NCBI GenBank assembly: GCA_021785095.1
Contig: JAJYGM010000438.1
Location: 1,414 to 7,638, forward strand
Reading direction: 5' to 3'
From: Actinomycetes bacterium
GTDB lineage: Bacteria > Actinomycetota > Acidimicrobiia > Acidimicrobiales > Bog-793
DNA length: 6,225 nt
The notes under the pieces are model-generated. The model searched no databases. It was given only the letters and a program-made list of their open reading frames with translations, and was not told the DNA's origin. This document shows, piece after piece, positions 1 through 5,601 of this stretch. How positions within the stretch are numbered: position 1 is the first letter of the stretch; every line of letters begins with the position of its first letter. The position numbers and the translations under genes are program-made.

Positions 1-14
1 CATACCGATGCCAT
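1..14 (-). CDS. rpmB: 50S ribosomal protein L28, first codons only (partial)
   Basis: Read on the minus strand, an ATG at 14-12 is followed by codons for Ala-Ser-Val and then TG at the window edge. The peptide begins M-A-S-V with a fifth codon starting TG, which fits the L28 N-terminus common in Actinobacteria (Met-Ala-Ser/Ala-Val-Cys). A perfect AGGAGG lies 8 bases upstream, so this is a real and well-translated start. L28 is a small protein of the large ribosomal subunit, and rpmB commonly sits divergent from the DAK-family gene that precedes recG in Actinobacteria. Only four full codons are visible. The identity therefore rests on the start peptide, the ribosome binding site and the gene order, not on homology over a domain. 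A different small gene cannot be excluded. Confidence 0.66.
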
Positions 15-148
15 CGCCTTCGCCTCCTGGCCGTTGTCGCCCCGCTACCTCGTCGAAGACCAGCGCAGGCCTCCGCAGGCCCCCGGCGCCAGCGGCGCGG
101 CAGGCACCTTCAGGTCACGAACGGCGGCAACGTTAGCATCACCGGGCG
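15..148. promoter_or_regulatory. Divergent intergenic control region between rpmB and the FakA-like gene
   Basis: This 134-base gap separates two genes pointing away from each other, so it should carry promoters for both. On the plus strand a TANNNT element (TAGCAT, 134-139) lies 10 bases before the ATG at 149. It would place transcription start near 146, giving a leader of only a few bases, which fits the lack of a Shine-Dalgarno sequence there. On the minus strand an overlapping TAACGT (135-130) could serve rpmB, leaving a leader of about 110 bases. No clear -35 hexamer is visible for either. The direct repeat cgcaggcc occurs at 64-71 and 74-81, spaced 10 bases, about one helical turn. The promoter assignments are inference from short motifs. 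Confidence 0.45.
23..28 (-). promoter_or_regulatory. Ribosome binding site of the divergent rpmB start
   Basis: The plus strand reads cctcct, giving a perfect AGGAGG on the minus strand. It is separated by 8 bases from the ATG at 14-12. It is the only perfect anti-Shine-Dalgarno match seen directly ahead of a gene in this window, and it fixes the start of the partial gene at the left edge. Confidence 0.75.
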
Positions 149-1840
149 ATGAGGCCGGCCGTCGCGTTGGGGCCACGAGAGCTGCGAGCGGCCATGGTCG
201 CCTATCGGGACGCGCTCTGGACGCACCGCCAGCGGCTCAACCAGCTGAACGTCTATCCGGTGCCCGACGGCGACACCGGGACCAACATGGCCCTCACCCT
301 GGACTCGGTCGTGAAGGAGCTCGATGGGGTCGACGGCTCGGCGCCCATGGCGGACGTGTGCCGGGCGATGGCGCACGGCTCGCTGATGGGGGCCCGAGGC
401 AACTCGGGGGTGATCCTGTCGCAGCTCCTCCGCGGGATCGCCGAGCGGCTCGGGGCCGGAGACCAGGCGGGTCCCGACGCGATCGCCGACGCCCTCGTGG
501 TGGCGAGCGACCTCGCACGCAAGGCGGTGGTGCGGCCCGTCGAGGGCACGATCCTCACGGTGGCGCGGGCTGCCGGCGAAGGTGCGGTCGCCGGGCTGAA
601 GGCAGACCAGACGCTCCTGGGCGTGGTCGAGCATGCCCGTGAGGCTGCGGGCGAGGCGCTCGCGATGACCCCGACCATGCTCGAGCCGCTCGCGCGCGCC
701 GGTGTCGTCGACGCCGGGGGTGCGGGCTACCTGCTCCTGTTCGACTCGCTCCTCTCGGCCGTCGACGGGCGCCCCCCTCCCGAGGCGCGCGACGAGGAGC
801 TCGCCTGGGATGCCGTGCGGGGGGCACCGGGCGGAGCAGGGGTCGCAGCGGGACGCGCAGCGGCGCCCGCCGCCGTGGGAGCTGGTGCCGACGAGGCGGG
901 CGACCTGCGCTACGAGGTCATGTACCTCCTCGACGCGCCCGACGACTCGATCGACGCGTTCAGGGATGCCTGGACCGACATCGGGGACTCGATCGTCGTG
1001 GTGGGCGGGGGCGGTGAGTGGAACTGCCACATCCACACGAACGACGTCGGCGCGGCCATCGAGGCGGCGATCGACATCGGGCGGCCGCACCAGATCCGCG
1101 TCACGGACCTCGAAGAGCAGGTCCAGGAGGAGCGCTGGGTCCGTGACGCTGACCGGGACCCCGGCGCGCACGAGGTCCCGGTGCCTCGGACCGCGGTCGT
1201 GGCGGTCGTCGCCGGTGATGGCGTCGGCCGCATCTTCCGCTCCCTCGGCGTGCAGCGGCTCGTGCGTGGAGGTCAGACGATGAACCCCTCCACCGCGCAG
1301 CTGGTGGAGGCCGTCGAGTCGCTGCGCTCGGACGGCGTCATCCTGCTCCCGAACAACGAGAACATCGAAGCCGTGGCCGGCCAGGTGGACGGGCTGACCC
1401 GAAAGACGGTGCGCGTGGTGCCCACCGGCAGCATCGTCGAGGGGTTCGCGGCGCTGCTCGCCTACGACCCCGCGGCCGACGCGGACGAGAACGCGCAGGC
1501 GATGCGCGCGTCGGCGACGAGGGTGCTGCCAGGGGCCGTGACCCGAGCAGTGCGCGACGCCGAGACGGAGGCGGGCCCGGTGCGCGAGGGCGAGTGGATC
1601 GGGATGTCTCGCGGGGGGGTCGTGGCCGTCGCCGACTCGCCCGAAGGCGCCGCCCTGCGGCTGCTCGACGCCCTCCTCGGGGAGGGCCACGAGCTCGTCA
1701 CGGTCATCGAGGGAGAGGGCTCGACGGCGGCGGCGACGCGGCGCATCACCGAATGGCTGCACGAGGACCACCCCGGCCTGGCTGCTGAGGTCCACCACGG
1801 CGGCCAGCCCCTGTACCCCTACCTCTTCGGCATCGAGTGA
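149..1840 (+). CDS. DAK-phosphatase family protein, FakA-like (putative fatty acid / acyl kinase catalytic subunit)
   Basis: This 563-residue cytoplasmic protein has the three-part plan of the FakA/YloV family. The N-terminal DhaL-type ATP-binding domain (about 10-205) carries the hallmark NVYPVPDGDTGTNM at 34-47. In characterised relatives Asp40 and Asp42 would bind the Mg-ATP metals. An Ala/Gly-rich linker (about 214-250) leads to the middle domain, with the metal-site-like HIH at 294-296. The C-terminal domain (about 346-563) has GGQTMNPST at 374-382, LPNNENI at 400-406 and the loop PTGS at 425-428. In Firmicutes FakA phosphorylates fatty acids bound to FakB (DegV-type) proteins. The actinobacterial substrate is not settled, and no fakB is in this window. 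ATG 149 is the first start after an in-frame stop at 134-136. It leaves a normal N-terminus and has no Shine-Dalgarno. A later ATG at 194 would trim the domain. The Cys expected before the HIH motif seems to be replaced by Glu256. The stop overlaps the recG start. Confidence 0.9.
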   Translation: MRPAVALGPRELRAAMVAYRDALWTHRQRLNQLNVYPVPDGDTGTNMALTLDSVVKELDGVDGSAPMADVCRAMAHGSLMGARGNSGVILSQLLRGIAERLGAGDQAGPDAIADALVVASDLARKAVVRPVEGTILTVARAAGEGAVAGLKADQTLLGVVEHAREAAGEALAMTPTMLEPLARAGVVDAGGAGYLLLFDSLLSAVDGRPPPEARDEELAWDAVRGAPGGAGVAAGRAAAPAAVGAGADEAGDLRYEVMYLLDAPDDSIDAFRDAWTDIGDSIVVVGGGGEWNCHIHTNDVGAAIEAAIDIGRPHQIRVTDLEEQVQEERWVRDADRDPGAHEVPVPRTAVVAVVAGDGVGRIFRSLGVQRLVRGGQTMNPSTAQLVEAVESLRSDGVILLPNNENIEAVAGQVDGLTRKTVRVVPTGSIVEGFAALLAYDPAADADENAQAMRASATRVLPGAVTRAVRDAETEAGPVREGEWIGMSRGGVVAVADSPEGAALRLLDALLGEGHELVTVIEGEGSTAAATRRITEWLHEDHPGLAAEVHHGGQPLYPYLFGIE

Positions 1841-4074
1841 CCGCCGCGAGTGCACCGGCGCGCTCGCTTCGGCAGCTGGTCGAGATCCCGGTCACGCGGC
1901 TCCGCGGGCTCGGCGAGCGCAAGGCGAAGGCGCTCGGTGAGCTGGGGATCGAATCGATCTTCGACCTGCTCACGACGTTCCCGTTTCGCTACATCGACCG
2001 GAGCCGGCGGGCGGATCTCGCCGATCTCGCCGTCGGGGACGAGGCCGTCGTCCTCGCGACCGTGAGGGAGACGCGGGCCAGGAGAGCTCGCAACGGTCGC
2101 ACCCTCGTGGAGCTTGCGGTCCACGACGGGACCGCGGGGGTGAAGGTGGTCTTCTTCAACCAGCCGTGGCGCGCCCGCCAGCTTCCTTCGGGGACCGAGG
2201 CGCTCTTCTTCGGGAGGCTCGACACCTTCCGCGGTCGCCGGCAGATGACGAATCCGCTGGTCGACGTCGTGATCGGGGCAGACGACGTCGACGACGAGGA
2301 GGTCCGCAGGCGCCGCACGCTCAGGATCGTCCCGGTGTACCGGGCGTCGGGGAAGGTCGGGTTGTCGAGCTGGGAGATCGGCGGCTTCCTCGAGGAGGCG
2401 ATCCGGCGCGCGGGGGTGCTCGAGGACCCGCTGCCCGACGCGTGGCGACGCGAGCTCGGCCTGATCGCCAGGACGAAGGCGATGCGCGACATCCACGTGC
2501 CCGGCTCGATCCGCGAGACCGTCCCCGCCCGGCGCCGGCTGGCGTTCGACGAGCTGTTCCGGCTCCAGCTCGCGCTGGTCCTCCGCCGGCACGCGCTCGA
2601 GGCAGACGCCCGGGCGATCCGCCACCAGGTGTCGCCGCGCGAGGTGGTGGAGCCCGCCGCCGGCGGCGGGACGCTGGTCCAGCGCTTCCTCGCGGGATTG
2701 CCGTACCGCCTCACCGAGGCGCAGCGCAAGGCGATGGCCGCGATCCTGGCGGAGATGGCTGGACCGCTGCCCATGCACCGGCTGCTCCAGGGCGACGTCG
2801 GGTCCGGAAAGACGGTGGTCGCGCTGGCGGCGCTGCTCGCCGCGGTGCAAGGCGGTCACCAGGGAGCGCTGATGGTGCCGACCGAGGTGCTCGCAGAGCA
2901 GCACTCCTTCGCGGTCGCCGCCCTCGTGGGCGGCCTGTCGGTGCCGGACCCCGCGCGGCTCGGCGGGAGCCGCCCGCTCTCGGTGGCGCTCCTCACGAAC
3001 CGAACCGGCGCCGCCGAGCGGGCCCGCCTGCGCACGGACCTCGAGTCTGGCGACATCGACGTGGTGGTCGGGACGCACGCGCTGCTGACCGACGACGTGC
3101 GGTTCCACTCGCTCGGGATCGTGGTGATCGACGAGCAGCACCGTTTCGGGGTCGAGCAGCGCGCGCAGCTTCGCGACAAAGGACGCGAGTCCGTTGTCGC
3201 ACGCGCCGAGGGGCCCGGGGCCGGCGCGGATCCCGACCTCCTCGTCATGACCGCGACCCCGATCCCTCGGACGGCGGCGATGGTGCTCTTCGGCGACCTG
3301 GACATGGTCGTGCTCGACGAGCTGCCGCCCGGGCGACGCCCGGTCGAGACGGTCTGGGCTCCGACCCCCGACGCCGAAGCGGAAGCGTGGTGGCGAGTAC
3401 GGACCGAGGTCGCCGAGGGCCGCCGCGCCTTCGTCGTCTGCCCCCTCGTCGAGGGCTCCGAACGCGTCCAGGCGCGCTCGGCCACCGAAGAGCTCGAACG
3501 TCTCGCCGAAGGGCCGCTCGAAGGTCTCGCGCTCGGCCTGCTGCACGGTCAGATGCCCGCAGCCGACAAGGAGCGGGCCATGGCGCGCTTTCGTGACGGG
3601 ACGACCGGGGTGCTGGTGGCCACGACCGTCGTCGAAGTGGGCGTGGACGTTCCCGAGGCGACCGTCATGGTGGTGGAGGACGCGGGCCGGTTCGGCATCG
3701 CCCAGCTCCACCAGCTCCGCGGCCGCGTCGGTCGGAGCGACCGAGCGAGCTGGTGCTACCTCCTCGGGCCCGCGGAGACGCCCGAGGCGTCGAGCCGCCT
3801 CGCCGCGATGGTGCAGACGACCGACGGCTTCGAGCTCGCCGAGGTCGACCTCGAGCTGCGTGGCGAGGGCACGATCCTGGGCGCGCGCCAGAAGGGCAGG
3901 AGCGACCTGAAGCTCGCGTCGTTGCGGAGGGACGCCGACCTCCTCGAAGCGGCGCGCCGCGTCGCGGAGTCGGTGGCCGGGCAGGACCCGGGGCTCGCCG
4001 CCCACCCCGCTCTCGCCGACGAGATCCGCCTCTTCCTCGACCCCGAAGAGGAGGCGTTCCTCTTCAAGTCCTGA
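1837..4074 (+). CDS. recG: ATP-dependent DNA helicase RecG
   Basis: This 745-residue superfamily 2 helicase remodels stalled replication forks and Holliday junctions. The length is at the upper end of the RecG range. The N-terminal part has PFRYID at 49-54. The wedge OB-fold follows, with FFNQPW at 106-111 and a TNP motif further on, and it would bind the branched DNA. Helicase motifs are all intact: Walker A GDVGSGKT 319-326, DEQH box 432-435, TAT 472-474, LHGQM 569-573, and QLRGRVGR 626-633. The C-terminal translocation (TRG) hairpin starts at DGF 663-665 and keeps Arg675, Arg684 and Gln685. The start is the GTG at 1837, whose last two bases and next A form the TGA of the upstream gene. This GTGA overlap implies translational coupling, and no separate Shine-Dalgarno is evident. 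The protein ends normally at a TGA followed by a repeat-rich spacer. Identity is certain by family motifs; the exact start is likely but not proven. Confidence 0.97.
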   Translation: MTAASAPARSLRQLVEIPVTRLRGLGERKAKALGELGIESIFDLLTTFPFRYIDRSRRADLADLAVGDEAVVLATVRETRARRARNGRTLVELAVHDGTAGVKVVFFNQPWRARQLPSGTEALFFGRLDTFRGRRQMTNPLVDVVIGADDVDDEEVRRRRTLRIVPVYRASGKVGLSSWEIGGFLEEAIRRAGVLEDPLPDAWRRELGLIARTKAMRDIHVPGSIRETVPARRRLAFDELFRLQLALVLRRHALEADARAIRHQVSPREVVEPAAGGGTLVQRFLAGLPYRLTEAQRKAMAAILAEMAGPLPMHRLLQGDVGSGKTVVALAALLAAVQGGHQGALMVPTEVLAEQHSFAVAALVGGLSVPDPARLGGSRPLSVALLTNRTGAAERARLRTDLESGDIDVVVGTHALLTDDVRFHSLGIVVIDEQHRFGVEQRAQLRDKGRESVVARAEGPGAGADPDLLVMTATPIPRTAAMVLFGDLDMVVLDELPPGRRPVETVWAPTPDAEAEAWWRVRTEVAEGRRAFVVCPLVEGSERVQARSATEELERLAEGPLEGLALGLLHGQMPAADKERAMARFRDGTTGVLVATTVVEVGVDVPEATVMVVEDAGRFGIAQLHQLRGRVGRSDRASWCYLLGPAETPEASSRLAAMVQTTDGFELAEVDLELRGEGTILGARQKGRSDLKLASLRRDADLLEAARRVAESVAGQDPGLAAHPALADEIRLFLDPEEEAFLFKS

Positions 4075-4145
4075 GCGCACTGGCCCGGGCGCCGTCGGCT
4101 GGGCCCGTCGGCTGGGCGCCGTCGGCTGGGCGCACTGGCCCGGGC
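4075..4145. repeat. Direct-repeat-filled convergent spacer between recG and the MFS gene
   Basis: A perfect 16-base direct repeat (gcgcactggcccgggc) occurs at 4075-4090 and again at 4130-4145. The first copy starts on the base after the recG stop. The second ends one base before the stop codon of the opposing MFS gene. Between them a 13-14 base unit, (c)gccgtcggctggg, is repeated in tandem three times (about 4090-4103, 4104-4116 and 4117-4130). The middle copy has one base deleted or changed. The palindrome gcccgggc inside each outer repeat lets the two copies pair as an 8 base-pair stem around a 47-base loop. It might act as a GC-rich bidirectional transcription barrier, but no T-tract follows, so an intrinsic terminator is not supported. 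Replication slippage is the simplest origin. Confidence 0.85.
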
Positions 4146-4146
4146 T

Positions 4147-5541
4147 TCAGGGCGTACGCGGGCGCGCCCACACGATGACGGCCGCGGCGGCCACGAAGGA
4201 CGCAGCCATGACGTAGAAGGCCCAATGGAACCCGACGGTGGCGATGACCTCGCCCAACGCGATCGTCCAGAGCGAGCCGACGCCGTAGGAGACGGCGAAG
4301 TAGAAGCCGAACGCACCCTGGTGGCTCGTGCCGGTGAGGCCGTCGGCGAACACCGCCTGGAGCAGCGGCGACTCCGAGTAGGCGAAGACCCCCATGATCA
4401 CGCCGACGCCCACGAGCGCCAAGAGGTCGCTGCCGACCATCACGAACGCGGCGATGGTGGCTGCGCCCACGACGTAGACGACCAGGAGCACGCGCCGCCG
4501 CCCGACGCGGTCAGCCACGTACCCGGCCATGACCGGCCCCAGGATGCTGCCGACCAGCAGCGCGGTGAACAGCGCCCCGACGGTCAGCGCGTGGAGGTGG
4601 AGCCCGCTCTTCAGGTACGCGGGGACGAAGACCGCCAAGGTGCCCAGGCCGCGCCCGCCGGCTGCGATCGTCCCGGCGATCATGGCTCCGAAGGCCTCCC
4701 GGCTCCGGAGGATGTCGCGCAGGACGTCGAGATGGCCGGACTTCGGCTGTCGGGCTGCATTCTCCGCCAAGACCGTCTCTCCGGGCGCACCCATGACGTC
4801 CCGGTCGCCCTCCGGACCCGACCCGCCCTCCGGTCCGGTGCTCTTCAGCTTCCACGCGACGAGCACGCCGCCGACCGTCAGGGGCACGGCGAGGAAGGCC
4901 ACGCCGACCCGCCAGCCGTACGACGCGATGAGCGCGGCGATGGCCAGGGGGGTGACCGCGGTGCCGATGCTGCCGCCGGCCACGTGCCAGGACAGGGCGT
5001 AGGCGCGGCGCTCCGCGAACCGCTTGGCGAGCACCGCGCTTCCCACCGGGTGCTGCGGCCAGGAGACCACGCTGCCGATGCAGCGGGCCGCGCCGAACAG
5101 GGCGAAGCCCGGCGAGATCCCGCCGAGCACGCTGGCGACGGCCATCCCGATGTTCTGGACGGAGAGGAGCATCCGGGACGAGACCCTGCTCACGAACCCC
5201 GCGAGCCCCTGGAGCAGCCCCCCGGCGATGCCCGCGATGCCGAGCACGATCCCGAGGGTCCCATAGGACACGTGGAGCGAGGCGATCACGAACGGGTACG
5301 CCACGGCCATCCCGGCCACGTAGACGTGCTGGACCGCATGGGAGAAGGTGACCACCGCGAGCTGGCCGGCGTCCCGGCGCCGAACCGAGCGCTCGGTGAC
5401 GTTCCCGCTCCCGTCCGCCACGGTGCCGTCGGGGAGGTGGCCGTCCGCCACGTTGCCGTCGGGGAGGTGGCCGTCCGCGGGGGGCGCGGCGAGCGGTGCT
5501 TCGGTCGACAACTCAGCCGGCGGCTCTGCGGGTCCGTGCAT
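4147..5541 (-). CDS. Major facilitator superfamily transporter, possibly Fsr (fosmidomycin resistance)-like
   Basis: From the ATG at 5541-5539 this is a 464-residue membrane protein with hydrophobic segments fitting 12 helices. It has a polar N-terminal tail (1-60), six helices (about 61-229), a charged central loop (about 230-285) and six more helices to the C-terminus. Motif A is intact in the second half (Gly340, Asp344, Arg345, Gly347, Arg348). It is degraded in the first half, where Gly115 is kept but Arg119 and Ser122 replace the Asp and Gly. An H-x-x-Q-H in helix 1 (68-72), an HP-x-G (164-167) and a following Gly-rich stretch recall Fsr-type exporters, but the substrate is unknown. The frame stays open upstream to 5937, antisense to rsmD, so the start must lie downstream of that gene. 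ATG 5541 has no Shine-Dalgarno. GTG 5550, or GTGs at 5450 and 5420 inside the repeated tail, are alternatives. The gene opposes its neighbours and interrupts the recG-rsmD order, which suggests insertion into a conserved cluster. Confidence 0.9.
   Translation of the reverse strand: MHGPAEPPAELSTEAPLAAPPADGHLPDGNVADGHLPDGTVADGSGNVTERSVRRRDAGQLAVVTFSHAVQHVYVAGMAVAYPFVIASLHVSYGTLGIVLGIAGIAGGLLQGLAGFVSRVSSRMLLSVQNIGMAVASVLGGISPGFALFGAARCIGSVVSWPQHPVGSAVLAKRFAERRAYALSWHVAGGSIGTAVTPLAIAALIASYGWRVGVAFLAVPLTVGGVLVAWKLKSTGPEGGSGPEGDRDVMGAPGETVLAENAARQPKSGHLDVLRDILRSREAFGAMIAGTIAAGGRGLGTLAVFVPAYLKSGLHLHALTVGALFTALLVGSILGPVMAGYVADRVGRRRVLLVVYVVGAATIAAFVMVGSDLLALVGVGVIMGVFAYSESPLLQAVFADGLTGTSHQGAFGFYFAVSYGVGSLWTIALGEVIATVGFHWAFYVMAASFVAAAAVIVWARPRTP
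5411..5478 (-). repeat. 30-base tandem repeat encoding a decapeptide repeat in the MFS N-terminal tail
   Basis: Two adjacent 30-base units (5411-5440 and 5441-5470) differ by a single base, and the first 8 bases of a third follow (5471-5478). Translated on the minus strand, they give the decapeptides DGHLPDGNVA and DGHLPDGTVA (residues 23-42 from ATG 5541). Each is built of two pentapeptides starting Asp-Gly, and another Asp-Gly pentapeptide follows (43-47). The unit length is a multiple of three, so copy-number changes would keep the frame. The repeat lies ahead of helix 1 in a presumably cytoplasmic, unstructured tail. If translation starts at one of the internal GTG codons, part of it would be leader rather than protein. 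Confidence 0.88.
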
Positions 5542-5601
5542 CAGGTGCACAGGCTGGCACGTGAGCGCACCCGCCCGCGCTCCGGGCGGTACCGTGGCGT
5601 C
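5542..5601. promoter_or_regulatory. Divergent spacer between the MFS gene and rsmD
   Basis: This 60-base gap must hold the promoters of both outward-facing genes if the MFS gene starts at 5541. It contains the rsmD -10 element described separately. An imperfect dyad, gtgca-N5-tgcac (5536-5550), spans the proposed MFS ATG, and a palindromic cacgtg sits at 5558-5563. No Shine-Dalgarno is visible for either gene, and no good minus-strand TANNNT is placed for a leaderless MFS start. The operator reading of the dyad is speculative, since its arms are only five bases. Confidence 0.4.
5590..5595 (+). promoter_or_regulatory. -10 element for a leaderless rsmD transcript
   Basis: TACCGT matches the actinobacterial -10 pattern TANNNT. 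Its last base is exactly 7 bases before the GTG start at 5602, so transcription would begin on the first base of the start codon. This is the standard geometry of leaderless genes in Actinobacteria, and it explains why no Shine-Dalgarno precedes rsmD. No convincing -35 hexamer is seen, as is usual for such promoters. Confidence 0.6.

Noticed and set aside
34..642. Plus-strand open frame overlapping the start of the FakA-like gene in another frame
   Set aside because: The translation is Arg/Gly/Ala-rich without motifs and overlaps the conserved ATP-binding domain of the real gene.
110..1855. Very long open frame on the minus strand opposite the FakA-like gene
   Set aside because: It is rich in Arg, His and Asp with no recognisable domain, lies in the mirror of a clear family member, and is expected from very high GC, where stop codons are rare in the antisense frame.
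1819..4080. Very long open frame on the minus strand opposite recG
   Set aside because: Same antisense shadow effect: low-complexity charged translation, no motifs, and it covers the whole of an unmistakable recG.
4075..4145. CRISPR-like array in the recG downstream spacer
   Set aside because: The units are only 13-16 bases and directly abutting, with no unique spacers of regular length and no cas genes.
4075..4146. Rho-independent terminator between recG and the MFS gene
   Set aside because: Stems can form from the gcccgggc palindromes, but there is no run of T on either strand after them, so a standard intrinsic terminator is not supported.
4091..5462. Shared core gccgtcgg in the repeats on both sides of the MFS gene, suggesting related end sequences of a mobile unit
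   Set aside because: Eight bases of common GC-rich composition also occur elsewhere (for example near 4336), the surrounding unit sequences differ, and there is no transposase or inverted terminal repeat.
4225..5601. Plus-strand open frame upstream of and in frame with rsmD
   Set aside because: This stretch is antisense to the MFS gene and translates to His/Asp/Arg/Gly-rich sequence with no domain. RsmD family similarity begins only at about 5602.
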